From: Chitinophaga sp. Cy-1792 | GTDB taxonomy: Bacteria > Bacteroidota > Bacteroidia > Chitinophagales > Chitinophagaceae | Direction: 5' to 3' | DNA: 64,000 bases | Assembly: GCF_011752935.1 (NCBI RefSeq) | Contig: NZ_VWWO01000001.1 | Coordinates: 2,604,001-2,668,000, forward strand | Shown: piece by piece, positions 34,329-42,355 of the stretch | Layout of the letters: each line of letters begins with the position of its first letter | Numbering within the stretch: the stretch's first letter is position 1 | Translations under genes and position numbers: made by a program | Notes under the pieces: generated by a model | The model's database searches: none | Seen by the model: only the letters and a program-made list of their open reading frames with translations | Told to the model about the DNA's origin: nothing

Positions 34329-35642
34329 ATGTTTGTTAAATTGAAGTCCTTTCTGGTACTGCTGTTACTTTTTATTTCTGTATCCTGTAAAAAAGAAGTA
34401 GCTCACGATGTTTCCGAAGCAAATAAACCATCTGCTGAAGTAATTAATTATGAGGGGTATCCAGTTGCAACTGGTGAGCATATAAATATTACGGATAAAG
34501 TTGGAATACCCGTAATGAGTTTTCTGAAGTCCGGAGGCAATTACATTTTCGGTGGAGATGTCGTATATACTGAAGATGCCTTCCAGTCATTAAAAAACAG
34601 TTATGCTCAGGTTGCTATTGGCGATGCTGCAAAAGTTTCAAGATTACATCATGTAGAATCGCCGGGGGCAATGCTAGTGAAAAACAAGTTGCCGTTACCG
34701 AGGATGCTTTCGGGTGAAACTAACCGAACTGGCAATCCATTGCCGCAATCATTGTGGCCTAATAGGACGGTGTATTATACCATCGACAATAATTTTGCGG
34801 ACGTATCCAGAGCTAATAATGCTATCGCGCATTGGATGAATGTTACTAACATCCAGTTTGTTCCACGTACTAACCAGAGCGATTATGTGTATTTCAAATC
34901 TAACGAGCCAGGGGCCTTTACTAACTCAATAGGCAAAGCAAATGGTCTGACAATAGTTAATTTAGGACCAGGAGCCACAACAGGTAATGCAATTCATGAA
35001 ATTGGTCATGCACTTGGGTTGTACCATGAGCAGTGTCGTGATGACCGGGATAATTATATTACAGTTTATCCGAACAACATTGACCCGGAAAAGCTGCCGC
35101 AATTTGATAAGGTAATAAATACAACCATTTATGGTTTAGCTCTTGGTACGCTTGATTTTAACTCAGTAATGTTGTACCCTTCATCGGCCTTTCTAAAACC
35201 TGGAGCTCCTTATTCTATGACCAGAAAAGATGGTACCACTTTTTCTGCTCAACGTGATGGCCTTTCACAAGGGGACGTTGATATCTATAATATGCTATAT
35301 AACACTACTCCTGTATATGCACGAATAGAGTTGGAGAATTATGGAGATTACTTTATTGACTGGGATAGATATTGGACCCAAGCAGATTTGTACATCCGGT
35401 TCTACAAGGATCAGGCATGCACTATTCCAACAACAGCTCCAGCCGGTGCTGGTTATACATACCGTCAGACAACAAATGGAGAAGTGATGGCCTGGAATTA
35501 TCGCCTTAATCCAAATTCAACCAATTATTACTGGGGGAAAATCTATCTGCAGGATTATTCCAATGGGAATATGGCTGGGGAATCTATTAATTTGATCGAT
35601 TGGGTAGGGTGCATTTTATTACCTACTTACACCAAATCATAA
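34329..35642 (+). CDS. Astacin-like M12A metallopeptidase, lipoprotein (copy 1)
   Basis: 437 residues. Lipoprotein signal with Cys20 (SVSC). The zinc site HEIGHALGLYHE has H223, E224, H227 and H233, and the Met-turn is in NSVMLYPSS, as in astacins. Residues 30-120 form a propeptide-like region; a C-terminal domain of about 110 residues follows the catalytic part. The substrate is unknown. The gene is bounded by a 46-base direct repeat, has its own terminator, and appears more AT-rich than its neighbours, so it probably came as an inserted cassette. A paralogue is at 40859-42118. Confidence 0.9.
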   Translation: MFVKLKSFLVLLLLFISVSCKKEVAHDVSEANKPSAEVINYEGYPVATGEHINITDKVGIPVMSFLKSGGNYIFGGDVVYTEDAFQSLKNSYAQVAIGDAAKVSRLHHVESPGAMLVKNKLPLPRMLSGETNRTGNPLPQSLWPNRTVYYTIDNNFADVSRANNAIAHWMNVTNIQFVPRTNQSDYVYFKSNEPGAFTNSIGKANGLTIVNLGPGATTGNAIHEIGHALGLYHEQCRDDRDNYITVYPNNIDPEKLPQFDKVINTTIYGLALGTLDFNSVMLYPSSAFLKPGAPYSMTRKDGTTFSAQRDGLSQGDVDIYNMLYNTTPVYARIELENYGDYFIDWDRYWTQADLYIRFYKDQACTIPTTAPAGAGYTYRQTTNGEVMAWNYRLNPNSTNYYWGKIYLQDYSNGNMAGESINLIDWVGCILLPTYTKS

Positions 35643-35665
35643 CGATTTTATTTTCAGTTATTACA

Positions 35666-35694
35666 CCCCAACCTTTTCGTGGTTGGGGTTTTTT
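35666..35694 (+). terminator. Rho-independent terminator of astacin copy 1
   Basis: CCCCAACC / GGTTGGGG around TTTTCGT, followed by T6. It lies inside the segment bounded by the direct repeats. Confidence 0.9.
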
Positions 35695-35735
35695 GTTTTG
35701 GCTGTAGTCTGCGCAAATTGAACATAAAATTCCTA

Positions 35736-35791
35736 AATTGTATACAAATCTGATAATTATTGGTATTTCCTGTCACGATAACCCTTGGTGG
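35736..35791. repeat. Direct repeat, right copy (true start of the Lgt-like gene)
   Basis: Partner of 34142-34197. Contains the TTG start at 35760 and the first eleven codons of the Lgt-like gene. Confidence 0.9.
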
Positions 35792-36521
35792 GTTGCAACT
35801 CCCGTTGCATACTCTCACTGAAACGCTGGGCATGTTCCTTGGGTTTCGCTATTTCCTTTTCTTGCGTCGGCGCCAGGGCGATCAGGTGCATGATTCCAAC
35901 CGTATCTGGGCGATTATAGGGGCCATGTTCGGGGCTTTGCTGGGCAGCCGCCTGCTCGGGGCACTTGAGTATCCGCCGGGATTTTCATCTGCCGGTAATC
36001 TCCTGGTATACATCTACAAAAGCAAAACAATAGTGGGCGGGCTTCTCGGTGGACTAATAGGAGTAGAAGGTATTAAGAAGATAGTAGGAGAGCGGAGTTC
36101 CACCGGTGATCTTTTCGTATATCCTTTGATGTTGGCTATTATAATAGGAAGAATCGGATGTTTTACCATGGGTGTTTATGAAGAGACCTATGGCCTGCCA
36201 ACAGCGCTGCCATGGGGCATGGACCTGGGCGATCACATCCTGCGTCATCCTGTTTCACTTTATGAAATTGTGTTCCTGATAATTTTATGGATAACGCTGC
36301 ACTTGATAAGTAAACGATTTGTACTGGAGTCGGGTGCATTGTTTAAACTATTTATGATCGCCTATTTGCTGTTTCGCTTTTTACTGGACTTTATCAAGCC
36401 GGGATACCGGTTTCCGGGAGGTTTAGGTTCTATACAGATAGCCTGTTTGCTGGGATTGGTTTATTATGCGAGGGTGATCATTTTTCCATCACGATTATTA
36501 AAAAAAGAGCAATATGCCTGA
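35760..36521 (+). CDS. Lgt-like prolipoprotein diacylglyceryl transferase family protein (divergent)
   Basis: 253 residues, about seven membrane spans. N-terminal VFPVTITLGGLQLPLHTL aligns with the start of Lgt, so the TTG at 35760 is used (first ATG is at 35832, too late). GRIGCF (130-135) and HPVSLYE (163-169) match Lgt in place. However, the usual GRIGNFINGE reads GRIGCFTMGV, and the usual HGG in the loop before it is GLLGGL, so the residues taken as essential in E. coli Lgt (H103, N146) are missing. It probably works on something other than, or besides, prolipoprotein. It overlaps the next gene by eight bases. Confidence 0.8.
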   Translation: MVFPVTITLGGLQLPLHTLTETLGMFLGFRYFLFLRRRQGDQVHDSNRIWAIIGAMFGALLGSRLLGALEYPPGFSSAGNLLVYIYKSKTIVGGLLGGLIGVEGIKKIVGERSSTGDLFVYPLMLAIIIGRIGCFTMGVYEETYGLPTALPWGMDLGDHILRHPVSLYEIVFLIILWITLHLISKRFVLESGALFKLFMIAYLLFRFLLDFIKPGYRFPGGLGSIQIACLLGLVYYARVIIFPSRLLKKEQYA

Positions 36522-37953
36522 AAAGAATTACACCTATTACGATTTCACGGTAAGTATTTGTAGTACTTGTTTACGCAGAGTAGATGCAAAGGTGATTTTT
36601 GAAGATAATAAGGTGTTTATGGTAAAACACTGTCCGGAGCATGGCCGCGAAAAAGTTCTGATAGCTACTGATATTGACTATTACAAAAATACCCGCAACT
36701 ATAATAAGCCATCGGAGGCGCCCTGCAAAACGAATACGGAAACCCATTATGGTTGTCCGTATGATTGTGGTTTATGCCAGGACCATGAGCAGCACAGCTG
36801 TCTGAGTGTGATTGAGCTGACAGACCGCTGTAACCTTACCTGTCCTACCTGCTATGCTATGTCATCCCCGCATTATGGCCGTCACCGGACATTGGAGGAG
36901 ATAGAGCAGATGCTGGATATCATTGTGGCCAATGAAGGGCAGCCTGATGTGGTGCAGCTGAGCGGTGGAGAGCCTACCCTGCACCCGCAGTTCTTCGAAA
37001 TTCTGGATATTGCCAAAACCAAGCCCATCAGGCATCTGATGATAAATACCAATGGTATCCGTATTGCAAAAGACAAGGAGTTTACGAAGAAACTGGCTAC
37101 GTACCTGCCGGATTTTGAAGTCTACCTGCAATTTGATTCCTTTAAGCCGGAAGTGCTGGAACGCATGCGTGGCAAGGATTTAACGGATATACGACGTCAG
37201 GCGCTGGAAAACCTGAATGAAGTGAATCTCAGTACTACGCTGGTGGTGACGTTACAAAAGGGCCAGAATGATGATGAGATGGGCGCCATTATTGATTTTG
37301 CACTGAAGCAGCGCTGCGTGCGTGGTGTTACGTTCCAGCCGGTGCAGGTGGCGGGTCGTACAGACGATTTTGACCCTGCAACAGACCGTATAACGTTGAC
37401 GGAAGTACGCCAGCGGATATTGGAGCAGTCGCCGATATGGCAGGGCAATGATATTATTCCAGTGCCTTGTAATCCGGACGCTTTGGCAATGGCCTATGCA
37501 TTGAAAATTGATGGCCAGGTATTTCCGCTGACACGCTACGTAGATCCGGCCGTATTGCTGAACAACAGCAAAAATACCATTGTCTATGAGCAGGACGAGC
37601 GCCTGCATCAGCATGTGCTGAAGATATTCAGTACAGGGATTTCTACCGATGCTGCCGTGAACGATATGCAGTCATTGTTGTGCTGCCTGCCACAGGTACA
37701 GGCGCCCGGACTGGATTATACCAATCTGTTCAGGATTGTGATCATGCGTTTCCTGGATGCCTATGATTTTGATGTAAGGGCCATTAAGAAATCCTGCGTA
37801 CATATTCTACATAAAGACGGCCGTATTATTCCGTTTGAAACCATGAATTTATTTTACAGAGATGATAAGGAAGAGTATCTGAAACAGTTACAGGCAGAGC
37901 GTCAGGCGGTACTCACTCCAACGAATAAGATTATATCTGACCCGATAAAATAA
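36514..37953 (+). CDS. Radical SAM protein, MJ0619/Tes-like
   Basis: 479 residues. Radical SAM cluster site C106-x3-C110-x2-C113 (RCNLTCPTCY). The N-terminal 100 residues carry extra Cys sets: C16/C19 with C40 (zinc-ribbon-like) and C71, C81, C85, C88, C96 in GCPYDCGLCQDH. This arrangement matches the Methanocaldococcus MJ0619 group, in which the archaeal tetraether lipid synthase Tes links lipid chain ends and in which a pterin methylase role was also proposed. A SPASM-like C-terminal region lacks more visible clusters. It overlaps the Lgt-like gene and is followed within seven bases by a small membrane protein gene. Confidence 0.88.
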   Translation: MPEKNYTYYDFTVSICSTCLRRVDAKVIFEDNKVFMVKHCPEHGREKVLIATDIDYYKNTRNYNKPSEAPCKTNTETHYGCPYDCGLCQDHEQHSCLSVIELTDRCNLTCPTCYAMSSPHYGRHRTLEEIEQMLDIIVANEGQPDVVQLSGGEPTLHPQFFEILDIAKTKPIRHLMINTNGIRIAKDKEFTKKLATYLPDFEVYLQFDSFKPEVLERMRGKDLTDIRRQALENLNEVNLSTTLVVTLQKGQNDDEMGAIIDFALKQRCVRGVTFQPVQVAGRTDDFDPATDRITLTEVRQRILEQSPIWQGNDIIPVPCNPDALAMAYALKIDGQVFPLTRYVDPAVLLNNSKNTIVYEQDERLHQHVLKIFSTGISTDAAVNDMQSLLCCLPQVQAPGLDYTNLFRIVIMRFLDAYDFDVRAIKKSCVHILHKDGRIIPFETMNLFYRDDKEEYLKQLQAERQAVLTPTNKIISDPIK

Positions 37954-37960
37954 CTGGAAT

Positions 37961-38236
37961 ATGAGCAATTTTACTAAGAAATTTCTGCAATTAACCGGTA
38001 TTACACTGGGCATATTATTGTTGATATGTTTGATTCCAGACGGCGGTGTAATCGGCGCCGGAATACTGTTGATGGTTATTTGTGCAGTATATTTTATAGG
38101 AGGGCTGATAGCAGTGATGGTAAATGACAAAAATGAATGGGGGAAAGTAATGCTTTTATCCAGCCTGGTAATTGCAGTAGTTGGTTTTTCTACCTGTGGC
38201 CTGATACTGTCAAATTTGAAATTGGGACATATGTAA
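37961..38236 (+). CDS. Small membrane protein
   Basis: 91 residues with three hydrophobic spans (about 12-27, 31-50, 65-85) and a short charged loop (VNDKNEWGK). No recognised family. It starts seven bases after the radical SAM stop, so it completes a three-gene operon with the Lgt-like and radical SAM genes and may hold the soluble enzyme at the membrane or help move its lipid substrate; this is inference. Confidence 0.65.
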   Translation: MSNFTKKFLQLTGITLGILLLICLIPDGGVIGAGILLMVICAVYFIGGLIAVMVNDKNEWGKVMLLSSLVIAVVGFSTCGLILSNLKLGHM

Positions 38237-38304
38237 TTGAAATACCGGGAGATGATTTTTAACCGGATGAATTTATTTCTCTGCCGGAAATCGTACCTTT
38301 TAGT

Positions 38305-39117
38305 ATGAAAATGTCGCCTGCAGGAAAGTTCTATGGTTCGACAAATGAAGCTATTCATTTGCCTGGCTTTACACTGACAGATACAGTGTATACGCAGCCG
38401 AGGGTGCCCTGGCATTATCATGAAAACCGCTACTTTACTTTCCTGCTGGCAGGCGGCATGACAGAAGCCAACAAGAAAAAATCCTATGAGTGCGTCTCGG
38501 GCGACCTGCTTTTTCACAACTGGGATGATGCCCATTATAACATCGCATCAGATAAATATACCCGAGGTATTCATATAGAAGTCCATGAATCGTGGTTTGC
38601 CGCTGCTGGTATCAACAGCAATGTCAGCGCAGGAAGCAGCCGGATAAATGATCCTGTGGTAAAGCAATGGATATATGAGATTTTCAGGGAGATGAAATTA
38701 TCTGGTATCCAATCACAGCTGGCAATAGATGTGTTGCTGGTGCAGATATTTGGCAGGATAGGGGAGATAAAGACCATTGCTGAAAAGCAAAAACCGCAAT
38801 GGTTGAAAAATATGGAGGAATTGTTATCTGCCGGATCAGTGGAACTCAGTCTGACAGTATTGGCGGGCATTGCAAACGTGCACCCCGTGCACCTTTCCCG
38901 TGAATTTTCCAGATTTTATGGTGTTTCTCTGGGAGAATTTGTCCGGGCCGTACGGATGCAAAAAGCGATGAAGTTATTGTCAGCCAGCGATGTATCACTT
39001 ACCGACGTAGCATATGACTGTGGATTCTCGGACCAGAGCCATTTTATACGCAGTTTTAAAGTTTTTCATCAGATAACCCCGTTGCAGTTCCGGAAATTAT
39101 TGCACCCGACACGCTAA
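38305..39117 (+). CDS. AraC-family transcriptional regulator
   Basis: 270 residues. N-terminal cupin-like sensing part (about 20-110) with PWHYHENRYFTFLLAGG, as in regulators that sense small molecules. C-terminal AraC domain (about 165-265) with two HTHs; the second holds LTDVAYDCGFSDQSHFIRSFK, the family signature. Located just upstream of the serine hydrolase gene, which it may control; it might also act on the operon before it. Confidence 0.92.
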   Translation: MKMSPAGKFYGSTNEAIHLPGFTLTDTVYTQPRVPWHYHENRYFTFLLAGGMTEANKKKSYECVSGDLLFHNWDDAHYNIASDKYTRGIHIEVHESWFAAAGINSNVSAGSSRINDPVVKQWIYEIFREMKLSGIQSQLAIDVLLVQIFGRIGEIKTIAEKQKPQWLKNMEELLSAGSVELSLTVLAGIANVHPVHLSREFSRFYGVSLGEFVRAVRMQKAMKLLSASDVSLTDVAYDCGFSDQSHFIRSFKVFHQITPLQFRKLLHPTR

Positions 39118-39166
39118 TGTTAAGAATCTTCTATTTTTAATAAACGGATGACAGTAGTTTTAAAAT

Positions 39167-40792
39167 ATGAAATGCTATTTTATTCTCCTTTTGATATTTA
39201 TACCCGGAAAGCTGTTATCACAAGGCTTTGTGCCAGATGCCGGCGTAAAAACCCCTTTGCATGAAAGTAATATAGGAGCGGTAAGATTTACGGCGAAGGA
39301 GGTTCCCTTAACTGGATCATCGGCGCAGGATTTTCTGCAAACCTATGAGCTGACTAACACCAGCGACTTGTTTTTCACTGCATTCATGGCGCATTCTTTA
39401 ACTAACTATCTTCATCAGTTAGGTCCTGAATTACCGGCCGACAGTCTCCATAAAATAGGAGGATACCAGTTTTCCATATTTGTAGATAAGCGGCTGATTT
39501 ATGCATCCCGTATTCAGGGGGCGCCATTGCCGGCGGTAAGGGATAGTGAAACTGTTATACGCAAGCCTTTAATTGATAATGCAGCGGAAAATGGCTGGTG
39601 GACGCAGTTCTTCTGGAGGCGGTTTCTATATAACGGCGGCGACAGCGCTTTGACAGATGGCAGGCATCTGTTGCGATTAGAAATACGTCCTTATTTGAGG
39701 GATACCATAGGAGCGATTATCGCAGCAGGCAACCTGGATTTGGTGGTAAACAGGCATCCGGCCGTGGACGTAAGGAAAGTTCAATTGAATGTCATTCAGC
39801 CTTTCAAAGAACTGAAGGCATCAAAAGAACATTTCAATCAAGACAGGATAAAAGAGTTAAAAGCCAGGATAAAACAGGGAGAATTCAGAAAAATAAACAG
39901 TGTAATAGTTATAAAGAATGGGAAGATACTGGTAGAAGAGTATTTTAATGGCGATACCAGGGATTCATTACACGATCCCCGCTCTGTGGGAAAATCATTT
40001 ACATCTACACTTTTGGGAATAGCTATAAAAGAGGGCTATTTTAACGACGAATACCTACCCTTAAGCAATTTCTATTCCTTACAGGCCTTCAGTAATTATT
40101 CGGCAGAAAAGGCCCGCATCACACTGCAGGACTTACTGACCATGCATGCTGCTTTCGACGGAGATGATAACGATGATAATTCTCCTGGAAACGAAGAGAA
40201 CATGTACCCAACGGAAAATTGGATAAAGTTTGCGCTGGACTTACCATTAATAAAAAGCGGTAAATACGACTGGCATTATTTCACAGCAGGCGTGGTGGTA
40301 TTGGGGGATATACTGAACAAAACCATTCCTGGCGGACTCGAGAAATATGCAGCAGACAAGTTATTCGGGCCACTGGATATCCGTTATCAGTGGCAATATA
40401 CCCCACAACATGTGCCTAATACAGCAGGAGGCATCCGGTTGAGTGCATTGGATTTTGCGCGCTATGGTTTGCTGTATAAGAATAGGGGAAGATGGAAGGG
40501 GCGGCAGTTAATACCGGGAGAATGGGTGGAGAAAACATTTACAAAATATCAGCAGATCCCGGGAAAACCAGGGGAATATTACGGTTATCTTTTCTGGAAC
40601 AAACAATATCAGGTAGGCGGAAAGACTTATGAAACCTGGTATTGTACAGGAAATGGTGGAAATAAGATTTTCGTATTTAAAGATCAGCCGTTGGTAATTG
40701 TGGTTACTGCCAGTGCTTATGGGCAGCCGTATGCACATTCGCAGGTAGACAGGATGATGAAGGATTATATTTTACCTGCGGTATTAAAATAG
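39167..40792 (+). CDS. Serine hydrolase, beta-lactamase/class C fold, with N-terminal extension
   Basis: 541 residues. Signal peptide ending LLSQG. The SxxK site is DPRSVGKSFTS (S273, K276). The equivalent of the YxN motif reads YFTAG, a common variant in esterase/peptidase members. The first 225 residues form an extra domain with no recognised match. The family hydrolyses esters, amides or D-amino acid peptides, and substrates differ widely. It follows the AraC gene by 49 bases and might be regulated by it. Confidence 0.88.
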   Translation: MKCYFILLLIFIPGKLLSQGFVPDAGVKTPLHESNIGAVRFTAKEVPLTGSSAQDFLQTYELTNTSDLFFTAFMAHSLTNYLHQLGPELPADSLHKIGGYQFSIFVDKRLIYASRIQGAPLPAVRDSETVIRKPLIDNAAENGWWTQFFWRRFLYNGGDSALTDGRHLLRLEIRPYLRDTIGAIIAAGNLDLVVNRHPAVDVRKVQLNVIQPFKELKASKEHFNQDRIKELKARIKQGEFRKINSVIVIKNGKILVEEYFNGDTRDSLHDPRSVGKSFTSTLLGIAIKEGYFNDEYLPLSNFYSLQAFSNYSAEKARITLQDLLTMHAAFDGDDNDDNSPGNEENMYPTENWIKFALDLPLIKSGKYDWHYFTAGVVVLGDILNKTIPGGLEKYAADKLFGPLDIRYQWQYTPQHVPNTAGGIRLSALDFARYGLLYKNRGRWKGRQLIPGEWVEKTFTKYQQIPGKPGEYYGYLFWNKQYQVGGKTYETWYCTGNGGNKIFVFKDQPLVIVVTASAYGQPYAHSQVDRMMKDYILPAVLK

Positions 40793-40804
40793 ACTGATAA
40801 AATA

Positions 40805-40833
40805 AAAAAGCAGCATCCTGAAAAGGGTGCTGC
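40805..40833. terminator. Terminator between serine hydrolase and astacin copy 2
   Basis: GCAGCATCCT / AGGGTGCTGC around GAAA, with an A5 run to its left that is a T-run for the minus-strand astacin gene. Confidence 0.8.
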
Positions 40834-40858
40834 CTGCTGTACGCAATGTTGGTTAAAA

Positions 40859-42118
40859 TTATCTGGTGAAATAGGCTTCGTTCACTCCCATCTGGTAATT
40901 AACACCATCTGACACATAGCCGAGGTAGCTGTTTTCAAAGGAGTCATATTCTCCGAGAGAATAGGATTGCACACCTGCCGGTATTATCACTTGTAATGGA
41001 TCTGTATAATCCCAGTAGCGGTTCATACTTGCTACCCATTGGGTTCTGTATACGCTGATATTAACTCTTTTAGAGCTGTTGAGTGTATACGGGATGGTAC
41101 CTGCAGCATCCTGGTAGAATTTGATGATAAATTCATCTCTGGCATTATATCCTCCTAAACCTGAAGGATCTTCATTGTCGTAAATATTAATTTTTTCGAT
41201 GCGTGCAAATGGAGGACCATAAATGTATGCGATCGTCTCAATATCACCGCTGGAAAGTCCCCAACGATTGGCGTCAAAGGTGCTGCCATCTAATTTGGTC
41301 ATTTGTGGCAAACTAGGATTGATCACAAAATTCAGGTCATCTGTAAAGGAGCCGTAAAGCATAATGGAATTAAAATCAAACGTACCTAAATCATACCCGC
41401 TATATCCCCGTGCAATATACGTTTGGTAGTTATGTTTCTTGGCTTCCTTAATATTATCCCACTTTATAATGATATAGTTATCGCGGTCTGCACGGCTTTG
41501 TTCGTGGAACATTCCCAGGGCATGTCCGATTTCATGTGCCAGGGAACCATACCAGTCACTCTGGATGAAGTTGATGATTTGTTTACCTCCTTGTCTTCCG
41601 ATTGGAGAGTCATTAACTGTGCTCAGTACAAATTCAACATAATCTGTCTGGGTTGTTCTTGGAACAAATGAGATATTCGTATAATACTCCCATTCAGAAA
41701 TTGCATTGGTAATTTGCCATTGTCCCTGGGCAGTAACATTACCATTGACAGTGTAAGGGATCACTGATTTTTTATTTGTCGGGTTAATGCCTGACCATCT
41801 TTTAGCAAATCCAGCGATATAGTTTCTCGCGTTTTGGTCATTGCTGCCTTGTCTGAGCATTTCCAACTGTTCCTTTCCAAGTACGATATCCCCTTCCAGT
41901 ACATATTTATCACCAAATCGCTCAATGTAAAGTGGTTTGCCGGCAGACTTCAATTCTATTATTTCGTCGGCTTCTCTGTCCTGGTGGAAGAAAGCGGCTC
42001 TTGGGCCTATGCCTGATTTTTCCGTTGGTGGAGTTGAAGTTTGTTGTACAGTGACATCCTTCTTACAAGCACTTAAAAACAAAATGCTAATGGTTAACGG
42101 TACAAAAAATAGTTTCAT
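40859..42118 (-). CDS. Astacin-like M12A metallopeptidase, lipoprotein (copy 2)
   Basis: 419 residues. Lipobox Cys18 (LSAC). Zinc site HEIGHALGMFHE (H195, E196, H199, H205) and Met-turn NSIMLYGS. Paralogue of 34329-35642, with shared features such as DYVEF / DYVYF before the site and the HEQ-R-DRDNYI extension after it. The C-terminal region of about 110 residues is also shared. It lies in opposite orientation, 5 kb away; its own terminator is shared with the serine hydrolase gene. Confidence 0.9.
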   Translation of the reverse strand: MKLFFVPLTISILFLSACKKDVTVQQTSTPPTEKSGIGPRAAFFHQDREADEIIELKSAGKPLYIERFGDKYVLEGDIVLGKEQLEMLRQGSNDQNARNYIAGFAKRWSGINPTNKKSVIPYTVNGNVTAQGQWQITNAISEWEYYTNISFVPRTTQTDYVEFVLSTVNDSPIGRQGGKQIINFIQSDWYGSLAHEIGHALGMFHEQSRADRDNYIIIKWDNIKEAKKHNYQTYIARGYSGYDLGTFDFNSIMLYGSFTDDLNFVINPSLPQMTKLDGSTFDANRWGLSSGDIETIAYIYGPPFARIEKINIYDNEDPSGLGGYNARDEFIIKFYQDAAGTIPYTLNSSKRVNISVYRTQWVASMNRYWDYTDPLQVIIPAGVQSYSLGEYDSFENSYLGYVSDGVNYQMGVNEAYFTR

Positions 42119-42300
42119 AGAGTTCGTTTGAGTTAATGTGGGTTGACATTGCAGTACAGGTTATCAAAATAACTGAAAGACGGGGGAGATTGATATTAAT
42201 TTTTTGCTTTCCGGGGTAAATGCAGGGGGCGGCTCCCTATTATTTTTAATGGTTGAAAGAAGAACTTTTCAAGTATCTGCGTGTGGGTAATGGATAAACA

Positions 42301-42335
42301 AAAAGGCCGTCTCTATTGGTAGAGACGGCCTTTTT
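42301..42335 (-). terminator. Rho-independent terminator of the TonB receptor gene
   Basis: AAAAGGCCGTCTCTA / TAGAGACGGCCTTTTT around TTGG, directly after the receptor stop. Confidence 0.9.
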
Positions 42336-42355
42336 GTTATAATCTTTATTGGAAA

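Noticed and set aside
35760..36521. Calling this gene the housekeeping lgt
   Set aside because: Residues regarded as essential are replaced and the context is an unusual operon, so only an Lgt-like label is supported.
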